In this document: one piece after another, positions 11,901 to 26,900 of the stretch
Numbering within the stretch: the stretch's first letter is position 1
Layout of the letters: every line of letters starts with the position of its first letter
Assembly (NCBI GenBank): GCA_907163375.1
Contig: CAJQUW010014373.1
Span: forward strand, 186,001 to 250,000
Origin: Prostheceraeus crozeri
Lineage: Eukaryota > Platyhelminthes > Polycladida > Euryleptidae
Direction: 5' to 3'
DNA length: 64,000 bases
The notes under the pieces: model-generated
What the model saw: only the letters and a program-made list of their open reading frames with translations
Databases searched by the model: none
What the model was told of the DNA's origin: nothing
Translations under genes and position numbers: made by a program

Positions 11901-14900
11901 CTAAAAAGCTTGTGTCCCTAGTCGTATGCCAGTTTTGCACTCGAACAATTTTGGCATAAATACTAAAAATTTCTGCATAAAACTGCGAAAATAATGAGAG
12001 TCCTGCATTCATATTGTAAGTCGATGCGTTTCAATGAAAGTTATCCAGTTATAATCTTTAAGTGGACAAAAGCCAAGCATTGACTAATGGGCAAATTGAT
12101 CCTAGCGTTAGTGACATCATTCCTGAAATGATTGACTGCACGCAACGACGCCCTTCTTTGAAGCGAAATTCTCAACGATTGAGAACTTCACGGCTTCAAA
12201 GAGCGATTTCCAAATTCCTCACAATCATCATGTATGACAATCATCCATTTTTCACTTTCATAGACAAAACTACTTTGCAAATCATAATGAGGAGGAGCCA
12301 CAACATACAATAAATTATCCGACGTATTATAAAACAAATGAAAATCAGTATTACGACAGGAATAGCAGATGTACGAATAGTTTGTGTGAAGTCAGCACGA
12401 TAGGCACATTGCTGGATATGAGAACAGGTATTCAACAGACTGACAGTCTTCGATGAAAAAATTCATGAGTCAAAATAATGCAGATTAAGATGTCTCAGAC
12501 TACATCCTCTTCTTCGAGATAACTGTCCTCCAACATGCTACAACCTCCCTCGCCCCCCCCCCCCAACTGCGCTACGGTCTCTCTAGCATGGTTGATGTGA
12601 CTGACTAATCAACAATTCTATGATCATTGACGCAACTGGTTCATGTAGCAGATTTTCCTTTGCGATTTCGAGTTCCCTCTCACTTCATGCCTTGTGATGA
12701 AATCCTCATTTCATGTTCTATTAGACACACTAGAAGTAAATGGCCGATATAACACCGACCGCCTCTTTAACCGTGCATTTATGTGCTGGCATATCGAGGA
12801 TCTCACTTCTCATGATTAGATACAAACCAATACATCCGGATAAAAATGCTTACTAACACCGTTCATTTCAAATAATGTTTACTTGCTATAAGGAATTCAA
12901 TGCAAACCACCAAACCATCGGATGCTTATAAAAATCAAGGATGAAAAATTAATCTGACACTATAACTCCATGACAAAATAATCAAAACACTGTATTTGTC
13001 AAGAACGTCAACACAGAAGTGCAAAATACGAAAAGCGAAAATAACAATGATTTATGCAATTTAGTACTAATAGCATCTGTACTTTTATTTGATGTCAATG
13101 ACAATCTGTAGGTCTATGGCGATTTGCAGTTTTCCTTTATTTCCTGCTGTGGACTATTCTGAATTTACTTGACAGAGCAAACAATGCAATTCTCGAGGTA
13201 ATTTCGCTGAATGGAGGACATATTTAACTGATAATTTGACTTAGCCACATGAAAGACATTCAGGTTAGATTCAAGCGTCACGCAAATAACGGGACTCGAA
13301 CCAGGGCCAACCTTAGCTGCTTTATCAGCCAACTACAACGCTAGAATTGACACATTCCAACTGAGTCCAGACGGTTCGGGGGTTGACAAACGTTTCTCTA
13401 TAAGTGCAGCGCAGCCAACAATAGAAGTTAAGAACTTCTCAAGTAGAAGTCAGAAGAGCATCATCTCGGTTTCTAAAATTCCCTCTAACAGATTGCTTTT
13501 CGGAAGACTATTGAAAGCTTGTTTTGGTGAGAGTATGAGGCCTGACCATGTTCATTATACAGCTATGTCGTGCGAACAGATAAACCATCAGACTTCTCAT
13601 TATGAATACGCTACAAGCTGTTGTTGCATTAACTGAATTAGTACAATGAAGAGTCTCTACAACTAATTGTTGACAAAGGATTATAAGGTTATATGAGGTC
13701 GCAACTAAAATATTGTTGAAGCCTAATAACTACAATTGATTCATTGCTGTCAAAATTGAATGTAATTAGTAAAATAATTGATTTGTGCTGCAACATGTTT
13801 ATACAAGATACATGTCGGAGACATCATCAAGTACAAATCAATGAAATAATAGCAACTATTTCAATCACAAAAATTCCTCCATGGAAATTTGCAAAAATTA
13901 CAAAATGAGGAACATTGACTGACAAGTAAAGCAAACATTTAGACATAAAATTTTAATTATATGGGCCTACAGTGCATTAGATAGAATACAGACCATTTGA
14001 ACAGAACTGTTCTGAATCTGATCAATTATACTTTCATTAGTGGAGTCAAAATTTGCCATTATGCTAGTCTTTATTTACACAGTAAGAGAGGAGTAGCGTT
14101 GGACGAACATACTGCAGTCATGCTTTACTGAAATACATTGTTTTAACATCATAATCCATCTCTCCATGTCCAGGGGGCAGGAGGAGAACAGCCCTTCCGC
14201 TGACGATATATATCATCCAAACACTACTCCAGTCATTCCAGATGCTCGTTCCGTGCTAGAAAAATTGGATTTTGTAAGAACGATTACAAAATCACAAATT
14301 AGACGCTGCTTACAGCATTTATAGAATTGGTGTGCGGTTTTACTACACAAATTTTGTAGTGTAATTAAACTGCAAAATTTTGTCTTTGCGTGAACATGGC
14401 AGTGACGTTGCCGAAATGTATCGCACTCAGTACAACTTTCTGAATTTCGCCGATACTCAGGGCTCACTAAAATATGTTTCACTACACCTGTCTACTACAT
14501 ATGTCCTGCTGTATCCTATATCTGTAACGATTTTCAAAGTCGAAATTACAACATCTGTATGATTAATTAGAGTCAACATCCTTCGAACATAGTTGTCAGC
14601 TTTCTTGACCTAGACTGTCGCTATAATATTGACAGAGGAGAAGCGGCGATCTTGGGCCAGTAGGCCATTGTAACCAAACAGTAAGAGAAAGTCTGTTACA
14701 GTCGGACTTCGACTATCAGACAGAAGATGCACATTTGATAAAATGAATGAGTGTACAGCTGTCGTGAAATTCTTCTCAATTAAAATTGTGCCTTTCACAT
14801 CTGCTTGTACTACTATTAACAGGAAAAGTGTAGACTGTAGATTTCGAATTCGCAAAGTTAATGTAGTAGCTGATGTTACAACAAAATATGAATAAAAACG

Positions 14901-17900
14901 TAAATATCATTTCATTACACATTAATTGATTTATCAGTTCCGATCTTTCATTTGACATCTGCAGGCGAAATCCGATTTAATGCTTCTACAAACCACTTGC
15001 GGCGTCATGCGATAACTAAAGCGACATGCATCAACACAGAAATAAAGTACATCCTAAATAATGGGCATCTGAAGGGACCACATGACGTGAGACAGACACA
15101 AACACAGTGATTACCTGATTCTCTGTAGTGAACTGCAAGAAAACGAACAAATCAACGAAAGGAAGTCATTTTCCTTCTTCCGGTGAAAGTCTACAACTCA
15201 TTCCATCACAGATGTTTTTCTCATTCAGCATCGGAAAAATACGACGACAAATCAACTGCAGGACTACTACATACAATATAGCACTTCCATAAAATGTCAC
15301 TTTTATCAGAATTTTCATGCATTTTTACGTCGATATTTCTATGTCATAGAAGTCAGACGCCTCTTGAACTTAACCAAACCACGCATCTGCAAAACATATA
15401 ACCTCCGATTGTTGTCTAAAACATCCTTACTACCGCATCGGAGTGTCAGCTTCTCAACATTTCTGAGATTCTCGCACAGTCATCGGTGTGGTTGCGCAAA
15501 ACCCTTATCTTGAGAATCATTTCGAAAGGACACTCTTCAGTCACTTTATTTCGTTAAGAACATTATTCATAGCTAGTATTATAATAATAGTTCAATATTA
15601 TGCTCTTGCGAATCACCACAATGACGCTGCCGTTTTGAGAACCAGGAAATAACTATTACAATGTCAGAAATGCTTTGCAGATAATGAGATCATTGACTAA
15701 TACTGAAATGATGGCCTTCCTCACTCATCAGCAGCACTAAACGGTTATTGCTTACATTTCTGCCTAACTAACAGCTGTCTATGAAACTATCAATGATCAT
15801 AGCTTTTCACTTCAAGTATCTGCAGCGTGTTGTGCTTCAGCATATACACGTATGTCTATGCACCAATGTCGGAGGTTCAAAACTCCCTTCTTAGAAGGTC
15901 TCAGATATGTCTCGAGCAACTCAAAATAGTTTCTCTCGATTTCTGACGCTGATCTAAATTCCAGTATTGTCAGCTACGAAAGCTAGATATAAAAGATGCG
16001 ATAAAACAATCATTCTGGTTTTTTTATAAGATGAGAGAAGTCCTTGCTTTGATGATTTTTCTTTATTGTAGTAACATGTGCTGCTTTGATGATTTTTTAA
16101 AAGAAAATTAAGAAAAATCATCAAAGCAAGGACATCTCTCATCTTATGAATTAATGGCTGGTCCTTTATTTTCTGAAATCCTTCTGGTTGCTGTAATGAA
16201 CTTACCCACAGCTAACTGACATACACCACTTTGATGACTGTCAAGAAATTCCATACCGATAAAAGATCTTTCAAATAAATTATATAGAAGAAAGTTGTAT
16301 CTTTAACAATATTCTCGAAAACAATTTGTTAAGGTTTTCATAAAGGAATAGAGCAGTTTCTAGCACCACTTCCATCAGCTAAAAACGTCATCAGCAGTTC
16401 GCTTCCGATGTCCTTCAACAATGCTTTCTCTTCGCAGACAGTCCGCCTATCAAAGAGACGGCCATGTTTCACCAAATCTGTATCAATCAGCTTATCTAAA
16501 CCTTGACTATCACAATGGATGTATGAATACTGACTACAGTATCTATGAATTGGCGTGATTTTACGAGCAGTCTATCTAAATCAGAATCGACAAAGTGTAG
16601 TCTGAATTCTGCGATCAGAAATCGTGCAATCTAAATAATGTATTGCTACAATTATGGGGAAATATTCAACGTTAAAACTTGATTTCTAGATAGTCGGTTG
16701 TTGGTGATTAGAGGCGATGACAATCAGTTGGTTGACAAATTCGATCATGTGCACAATAAGAAAGCAATCACCAAATTCTAGGAAGAAATCTGTGTTCCCA
16801 TCAGCAGCGATAGTTTTTATTGTATATGCTTATTCGTAATATTATATTTTGATTGACATTAACATGGATTTTGAAGGCAGTGATGTAGTACATTGAGTGG
16901 CCTGCAAAAAATCTTAGTTAATAATATTGTGCTTATCTGAGATGAACTATGCAGATGCAGGAAGATATCGTGCAGTAATGCTATGAAAATACATTTAGGT
17001 GTACACTAACTGAGATTTAACTGAGGCTTAAGTATCCTTCAGTTGAATCGATGAAAATACAATGATTGTGGGATACATTCTTGCTTTCTTTTTTCCATAT
17101 AATACCAGCGCTGAATTTTGAGTTATAAAAATAGTTCGTATGATGCTAAATTCCGGCCGTCAGTGTAGGCACTTCATTTTGAAAAAATTGACAAACTTAG
17201 AGAGATACTCCAGGAAATATTTTAGCGAGATGGGTTCACTCCGCTGATCAATAGAGCAATCACAATGCTAGTCATGTCATTATCATTACTGAAATGATAG
17301 GAATCCATCCTAGTGTACTACTACAGGTTCGGCCCCGATCTCTCAATTAATTTTGCGAAATGATCATGCACTAAAATGTGTTCAGAATATATCAGGCGCA
17401 AAATCTTCCAAATGATGATATGACAAAACAAATTTCACTGAGATATAGATATAAGAACTTTTGCCAGACACCACAGTATTTGCAGGTCATGTCGGTACTC
17501 TATTAAATTTTGTCCACCAAAGAAATTCCATTCTGCGGTTGTATGTCTGAAAACTTTGTGCGTCTGAACATTCAAGGACCAACTCATCCGAGTACAAGAA
17601 GCTTTACTGAAATCTCACGAACACGGCATAGACATGACCATGCCAAGGAGAATACTACAGATTGTTTCATAAAAAATGGATCACCCTTAAACATCGCCTT
17701 AACTTCAACTTTGTCTAACTCCGCCAAACTTGAACGAATTTCTCTGAAATTTGGAAGATATGTCAGTTGTGCTTACTTATATCATTGTTGGAAATTTCAA
17801 GCATGAATAATGAGTTGTTTTCCTGTTATAGATAAAAAAGTAGTAGATAATTTGATCTTCATTTAGCAATGTTACACAAAATCATACCTCACTCTTAAAA

Positions 17901-20900
17901 AATTACATTTGTTTCCTTTGTTATGTAATATGTTGTTCTACAAGCCAAAAGCTATCAAGCAAAACAAAAATAAAGAAAATCGGTCAATCAGAGCCAGTAT
18001 AGCACCATTATTCATCAACAATAATGTAACTGCTACATGTGATTAACTGGACTTCATGTTCCATAGCTTCCTGACTTCGTTGCGGTGGTGTTGGCAGCAC
18101 TCCAGATTGCTTTCAGCTAGAAAACTATCTCTTACCGGTTGAAAACAATACAAAGCACAAATGAACAATAACGAGATCGCATTCACAAAAGTAAAAGTGT
18201 CAGCCTTGCTAGAACTACTTCACATACAGCAAGGAAACATGAATTCTGAACGCTATGTGAATGTTTTACGAATGAACATTGGCCAAATGACAGATCAACT
18301 CGGTGATCCATCGACTTGGTTATTTATGGATGATAATGCTACGTGTCACAGGAGTAGTAGAGTCAACTTATGCAAGTCTCAATTAGGGCTTAGGACATTA
18401 TCTGGCCAGCTCGTTCTCCTTATCTGAATCCCATAGAAAATGTATGGAGTATTCTAAGACGTAACGTTCGTCGTTCACTGCTACCTACAGATGGCGTATC
18501 ACAACTTACGTCACTGTTAAAAAGAGAGTGGAGAAAGTTAGATCAGTCAAAAATCAACGATATCATCGAATCAATGCCTAGACGAATTGGTAGTGTCATT
18601 GACAATAAGGGTAGGGCCACAAAATATTAGCTTCTTAAGAACCGTTACTGTATCATAGCTTATCAGATTATATAAGGACATTTAAATATATTAGGGACAT
18701 GAAATAACATGAAAAATGCTTTCTGTATCATACTTATGTTTTATTTAGTCAAATTTTAGGATGATCCACTTTTTATGAAACGGACTGTATGTACAGTACG
18801 CGACAGCAAGTTTTAAACATGTAGCACTTCAATGATTTTTTTACATAAAAGTCTTAAATTGTGTCAGATAACAGTATTACTTTTGTAATAAATCATGTAA
18901 TCACATCAAGAATGTAAATTAGAATAACATCTTACAGAAGACGCTTGCTTTCATGAAATTTAGTTCGGTACTTTGTATGAAATCTTCGAGAATCGATCAA
19001 TGCACTCACGCGTTGTGGCATCGATCTAACCAAAGATTTCATAATGTTCAATATCTCATCATCGTGATGTCACACTTAAATGAATCCAGTAATTGTCGTT
19101 TTTTGATTTTGTCTTCATTTTCAGAATTCGTTTCTTCACTATTCCCCACAGATTCTCTATGGGGTTGATATCTGTGGACGATGGGGTCAATCCATGACGG
19201 TGATATTGTTGTAACGAAATCCTTCCATCGATCATTTGCTCTTATGACATGAAGCATTATTTTGTTGAAATACTCCATCTGAGCCAGGATACCACTGCTG
19301 AAGCTGCTGAATAACACGATTCCTGATTATTTCTGACACATATCATTCGGTATTCATTTGACCTTCCACAATATGGCTTCGTCCTGGGGCGCAAGATGAT
19401 GAGAAGCAAGACCAAACAACCAAACAAGTGCTTTGTCGTTAAACAATAATGCTCAGAAGTAAGAGGAAAGACATCGACAACTCTGAAAAATTGTGGACAA
19501 TTATCTCTCAATTCAATCACAGTTTCGTCTCTCCAGATCACTTTATCCAACTGATCTCCTCCCCAATTGCGGTGCTGCAATGCCCACTGATAACTTTTTT
19601 CTGTCTGAGTCTTAGTCGAAAGGGCTTACTTTTGGATGCTCAGCACGACAACCGATGTCATTCAATCCTCTTTGTATTGTCCTTAGGCTAGCGGAATCAG
19701 CTCGGTCACCCATTTCTTCTGAAATATCTTTTGCTGTCATTCTCGGATTGTTTCCACTAATGATACACATACGACGGAGATCTCGGTCTGATTGCTTTTT
19801 ATTTGAGCCACCACAGTTTTGATATTTTAAATCTGCTTTCCAGTTTTGCGATATTGTTTCAAAATAAGACTCACACTGGCTTTGCACATACCAACAATTT
19901 TTGCGATTTCAGTCACTGTCTTGTCTGTGTTCTCTGATGAAGTAGCCTAATAATTTTAATGCGCTTTTTACGTCGATCAAAGCTCTATCGCAGATAACGA
20001 ATAAAAAATTCAAGATCCACATTGACGTGCTATTAATTTCACGATGCACGTAGTAAGTCATAGTTTGAGGTTGGAGTTTGATGCATTAATTTGAATTTTG
20101 GACCATAGAAATCAAGCTCTGGGGAAAATGAAGGTAAATGACTGTCTTATGTATCAGTGTTTAAAACTTGTTGTCGCGTACTGTAGGAATAATTTTAATG
20201 TCTAAATAGGCTTAGTGTCTGATAATCTCAATGTTGTTGGATATTGTCGAATTCATAATGAAACTAGTGAACTAGAAATTAAGGACAATGTGTCAACCAG
20301 ACTAACTGCAAGCTTCTAATCACTTAATTTGACAAAAACAAAATATTCTAAGTCGCACGATTTTCGATTAATCGTGCACTGAGTCGCCCGATTGACTGAG
20401 TTGTCCGTTTGAAAGCTCTATCACAGAAAGCGAATAAATGACTCAAATCTAGAAAATTCAAGATTCACATTGACGTGTTATAGATTTAACGATGCACGGG
20501 ATTAGTCATAGTTTGAAGTTGGAGTTTGATGCATCAATTTGAATTTTGGAACATAGAAATCAAGCTGTAAGAGAAAAGAACCTAAATGACTGCCTTGTGT
20601 GTCAGTGTTTAAAACTTGCTGTCGCGTACTGTACATGAAATTTTCTTTTTTTGTAGAGCTGCAAACATCGCATTCACAAAATTCAATTCATTCGCAGAAA
20701 TCTAGTAAAAAATGTATATGGTGATGGAGGGACGAAGTATGTGAGTGTGCAGCCTCCGCAAGTTGTCATCCATCACACCTTCAATTCATCGACAGAGACA
20801 AAGTTAGCTATGCCAAACCTTGCCTACTAATTGCACAATAACCTCGCTAAGTTGGGAGCAGGAAACATCCTTCCCATCATGTCTCTTTGGGCTCCTTCGT

Positions 20901-23900
20901 AGAACAAATTTTCAGAGGAAACATTTGAGATCGCTGTTTACTAGGATACTTGCAACATGTAACTCAAGCAATCATTTTTACTAAAGAATTCTTGCTCTTA
21001 CAGAATTTTTTTCACTTATACAGGAGGCAGCACAACTGAGATGTGAAAAAGCTGCCATTTGTTAAAGTTGTAATCTAAGTGCACATGCACGTTTCTAAAA
21101 ATAGATGTGAGAATGTGTGATGATTACCAATAAAAATTGAGAATTATAAAACCCCATAGCATACCCGGCACTGCAACTTTTGATGTATTCCTGTCATGAA
21201 TTAACAAGTTAGTTGAAAATTGGGAAAAGTGTAAAATTTTTGCGGAACTCCACAACCAGGATGTAGTGTCAGCATTATGTAACAGTGGGGAATTTCTCAA
21301 CTTCACACATGCCCACTCTGTCACTTTAAAACAGCATTAAAACGGCAGTTCATTAGTGATCGGAGAATTAGTCTCATCCATACACTGTGTATTTTCAGCA
21401 TGGACATCTGATCTGGTAATTTAGCTTCCAATCATGGAAGGAAACTCGATTGATGTGGTTCAGAACATGATGATAATTTAATGCACAATTGTCAATGTGT
21501 TTTCTATCATTATCGCCAATAATTTATCATTTATTTATTTTCGTTTTTTTTCGTTTAATCCGTTTAAATTATCCAAAAAGTATTAAATCCCACTTTCAGT
21601 GATAATCAAACTAAAAATGCCATTCTAAGAATTTTAACTAAAAACTAAAAAGTCTTTCCGGCTTATTGGTATTATATTTTCCTTTAATCCACTAAGTCCT
21701 TCATGGAAGATATTAATTTAATCGCCCTTATGCACTACCGCAATTCTCATCAAAGATATAAAAACAAAAAAAAAAACACAAATAATTCTAAAATATGATA
21801 GACAGGCTTTTTTCAATCCTAGTTGTCACTAAACATGATCTAATGATTGCTTCCCATGACAGATGCCAACATTGCAATGATTGGACAAAATCTTGCTTGT
21901 CCTAACGAGAGCTTACGGCACACAGACTTGAATCACATTGGTATGAGCAGCAGCCAGCTGAAGAGTTAAGTCTATCAACTTTCATGAAAATACGTCAAAC
22001 TACTCTTTAGAATCAAATGTATGCTATGAATAAGAGAGGGATTATAAAGTCACAATTACGTGTCAAATGTTTTCATCATATGACACCATAAAGCAAAATA
22101 AAGTGTTCATACGTGTCTGACAAGTGCATCAGGTGATTCGTCATCGATACTATTCAATTTGGAGTACTAAATATATCAGATTTCCACTTGTATTAGTAAC
22201 AGTGCACATGTGTACCATATGTATATAGACCTACGTCTACGTCTACCCATTGAGTACTGCGGATGAGGGTAAATAAACGGCAAACGATGTCAAAGTGTTT
22301 GAGGTACACGTTTTGGTTGAGAGAAATGGAGGTGAATATGTGATCTAGCACTTGATGTTTCTATTCAGCCTGTAATTGCAAGCCTTAGTGATGCAAAATA
22401 CATAATCAAACATTCGCCACTTGCTAAGCATTCATTACAGCACATGCAAGATCTTTCAGAAGTCTGGACTTTCAAGGTGTCTTCTCATGTCAACACCCCT
22501 GAATGTACTGACTTGAATACTTACCATATCTGTTTCTTCCATTCTGATTGTCATTTTGCCCATTGCGTCGCCCACATTCTTGAAAAGGCGCATCACGCCC
22601 GCACCGGATAATGCTTGTGTGGAATACGCTCTCGGCAGGTCGCCTTCATACTCCAGGAACTGCTCGAAGTCGGGATCTTCGCGGAGTGTTGGATGCCTTG
22701 AGATAAAGCCGAGATATCTCTCCAATTCTGCTCGTCGACGTTCCACGAATACACTTTGTGAGGATGCTTCGTCTGAACTCTTCGTGATTTTCATCTTTGT
22801 TGATCCAACCATTGACTTCTCTGGAACTGGGGGCATGATGACGCCCCGTGGCTGATGTTTGTTGACCAGTTTGTTGTGAAGCCCGAGAAAGTCTGAGAAA
22901 CGGCGGGATACCAACATCTCTGATTTGTGAAAAGAAGGCATGTCAGTCTGAAAAACAACAACGCATCACCAATAAGAAACATTCGAATTTCAGTATCTCA
23001 CTAATCTGTGAATTCAGTTCTTCACTATTAAACACCACGTTATGGCTAGGACAACCCTAGTATTATTAAGCTACAAGATACACTATATAGAATCAGTACT
23101 ATAAAGCAATAGGCCTATCTTCTCTCAAAGAAAGAAAACGATTAATTTCTTTGTCGGTGACAGCTAAGGCCTCACATACCAATAGAATGATCACATAATA
23201 TATCAAGGACTTTTCTCCAAAACTGCCAAGCTGCAATGTGCATGCACTCCCCAAGCACTTTCTCGCCGCTAAAGTAACAAAGTGACCGCAGACAAACATA
23301 ATTAATATGAAGTTACAAGATGCGTGGATCGTCAACACCATATAATCAGCAGCTTTTTTTCTCATAGATTTCCATCAACTGCAGAATACTCGAACGGAAC
23401 GAGCCTCTTGTAGCTAGAGCCAGATATCTAAGTTTGGGCTCAAGTACTGAGCGTTGCGCGCACGTATGCAATCGGTGCAGACTTTCACTTTATCCTCATC
23501 AAACTGGTTTCGGGTTGCTTCATTTTTTTATCAGCACAGAGAAGTTTGAATACGAAAAGATCCGTCCACAATTCATGACACCATTACAGAAGGGCATATT
23601 ATGTCGTCTGACCTGACGATTTCATGATTGGCACAACGCAAAACTCCGTCTTGTCGCACTTGCAGATCCCACCAACGACCCTGACATTCATCGGTAGCTT
23701 TGCCCATTATCTCAGGCTTGATTACCGATGAATTATTTGCTCGGGTCCTCCAGCATTGCCGATTCATCATCTGCTGAAGCTCATCAGACTTTCATACACA
23801 GAATGAGGATGTGCAATCATAATAATTTGGTCACACACTGTCATCTAATTACCACTCATCGATTATCTTTTGTCTCAGTTGAACTGCCTTGAGCCTTTTT

Positions 23901-26900
23901 GTCAAAAGAAGTGGCTTATTCACTATTCATTCGGCTTTCGTAGAGTGTGGGACCGTTACCATGGGAGGGCCGTCGGGGAAATGTCTTCTGTTAGGGTAGA
24001 AAAGAAAGAGTGTAGCAAAGGTTTTTCCCTGTGGGGAGGAACTTTTGTTACTAATGAAAAGGCAAGCGTACTTACTTCCTAGTCGAATAATGGATCAAAT
24101 GGTAGGCCCACGTTCCTTATTTCAATCCCACCAACGCGCACCCAAAATAAAATTCGAAAAGAAAGCAATCTGTCAAATCTCAACAGATGTGACCACCACG
24201 AGACATGCTTCGGCCTGTTGGGTCTCAGGCGTGGATAGGTTTGAACCAGCGACGTTGGAGGTAGAGGACATGCACGCATACCATCTAACCACAAGGCCAC
24301 CGAACCATCCCTACAGGCCTTCCTGGCTAATTCACGCTCCCAACAGATGGTCCGGTGGCCTTGTGGTTAGATGGCATACGTGCACGTCCTCTAGCTCCAA
24401 CGTCGCTGGTTCGATCCTACCCACGAATGATGAGGTCCATCAGGCCGAAGCATGTCTCTTGTGGTAGTTTTATCTGCTGAGATTTCACAAGTTTTTCAAT
24501 TGCCAAGTTAATTGTCTTGAGAAAGCGATTACTTTTCTATTGGAAGTGTCGCATCACTTCCCCTTATTTTGCTGCTAAAATCAGTTTGGGTTAAAGTCAT
24601 CACACAGAGAGTGATTCTGATCAGACTACAATGTGCATGTTGGTAGCGGATAGGACCTGATTAGCACCCATGATACTAGTAATGTAGTAAATGCTTCAGC
24701 AACACACATCGGGTTATGAGTAATTCGTTATGTGAATGGGATGACACTTTTAACACACCCTGTACATTATTGTGGTTGGACCTTATTGTTCAATTACTAG
24801 TATTTAAAACTTGATCATCTTAACTACTCTACTCTTTAGAATTTAAGATTTAGGAGTCCTTCATTAGCTGTTAAGTCACGACGCTATCATGTGAGGACAT
24901 TGAAACCCGGACCGATAATCAGATACAGCTCATTAGATTCGGTGTACAACACAATGAATTCCTGTTCAACTTACTCGAGTATGAATCTTGTAGACAACGT
25001 AACTGCTCATGCCTTCACCTATCTTCTCCGGTTCTCTCACGTTGATGACAATCTGATAAGGACTTCGCTCTTCCGGTTCTTCCTTCTTGGCCGGTTGAAC
25101 ATCAGCTGATGAGGAGAACTCCACTTGCGCAGGAGCAGTTGTGGCTGGTGGTGGTGGTTCAGGGGCAGCGAAGACAGGAGAACGTTTAGCATCGTCTAGA
25201 TCTTCACTGACATCTACAGAGGTGAAGTGAAACACTTGTGAGGCAGAGATGTCATTGAAAGCAACATGATATCGGCACTTTTGCTACATCTCTTCCCCCT
25301 CCTAAAAATGCCCTTTATCCCTACTAAACTTAGAGCCATCATTCACCCGGCCATCAATAACACAGACTTGAAATTGAATTGACACTGTAGGCAGCACTCC
25401 GTGTTGTTGTCGCAGCAGAGAGCATGCACTCTGTCAAATCAGTTTCTGATTATCAGGTGCCGTTTTATGATGAGAAGCTGGGCCGAAGTAGTGACCTCAC
25501 CCGACTCCGTAATAGATGTCAACGATAATAGCTGATAGGATGTCAACCTAACACTATGGTCCCGTTCGATTTCTAGTCATCTCCGCACAGCAAGGTGTCT
25601 TATCGTGGTACTGGCGAGTAGATAATGGGGACGGCCCAAAAGCCTAATCGACCAACTAGATTTCATTTCTCTACCATTCAAAATTTGACACACGCGGATG
25701 CACACTAATCTTGTAGAATACATTTTCATCATTAAGTGCTTGACCCTGTCATGTTTTGGTCATGTGATCGAGCCCCGAGAATGTCATTGAGAAGGCATCC
25801 TGCCTAAAAGAATCATAATGATCCATAATGTCGGCGGTCTTTACCGTCGAATCCTTCGAGGAGAAGATTCAATCCCCAAGATTGTCAGTGACATGCGAAC
25901 ATTATCAGTAAATCATTATCACCTGTATTAACAATACCAAGCCCAAGTCACTGCCTGCCGATAATATACTTCAACGTGCAAGCACATAATGTTTGTCATT
26001 AAAAAACACTAGTAGACTTGTTGACGTTCATGATAAAATCATGAATTCACCAATGTTTGCACAAGGTGTGTCTAAAGGGTTCGGTGAATGATTCTACATC
26101 TGCGAAAAAAGAAGTCAGGCGCACATATGTGTTCATTGAGATCACAGATAACATTGCGTATATAGAATAATTAGATATTGAACTGCATCCACATAACATT
26201 GCTTGTGGTAAGACGCGTGCGTACTTTCATAGATATCGGCAAATGCATGGAAAGTTCAATCAGGCGTAGAGCACTCTTCATCGGTTGGATACATAGAAAT
26301 AGATTGTTTATCTGAAGAACACAATGAAAATAAACTAAAGGTCACGGCACAGCAGAAGGAACTAAGTTGGGATATGAATGATCAATGAAAAGCTTGGAAT
26401 CACACATGTGACTGATTCTAACCAGGGGTGCGCGAGTACTCGATACTCGAGGTTTTTGGCTGTTCTAACTCGATACACAAAATTTTGAGATCACTCGACC
26501 TACCCGATACTCAAAATCAAAAAAAAATGATACTAGCACAATGCTGCGTGGGACTTTTGTGCCACTGAATGAACCCCTACTTCCAGAGGTTTTATTATTG
26601 GAAATTTCTTTAGAAAGATATAGACGCGTATGGCAACCGAGCAGCTTCTGTGGTTTCGTGAAAATGTAGCATCCAACTAACATCAAGTTCCGCTTCAAGC
26701 TAAAGAAGACGGTAGACGAGGCACATGGGATGCTAGTGCAACTAAGAATAAGGAGCAATCAACAAGAAGTGTGCTCATGAATGTTTCTGGCGATTCAAGC
26801 TCATGAATGTTTGGCGATTCAAGGACGGGAAGAAACCGGTGAAAAATGCAGGTCGATCGCGTCGTCCATCCACATGCAGAACTGCCGATACGATTGTGAA

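Noticed and set aside
12062..12313. 83-codon plus-strand frame starting MDKSQALTNG
   Set aside because: No domain, splice or codon evidence beyond being open.
23573..23790. Minus-strand frame with WRTRANNSS and GRWWDLQVRQDGVLRCANHE
   Set aside because: Composition looks coding, but I recognise no family and the flanking splice signals are weak. It lies in SNX intron 3, where no insertion is needed.
24349..24430. Functional tRNA gene
   Set aside because: A and B boxes are good, but acceptor and T stems do not pair; a SINE fits better.
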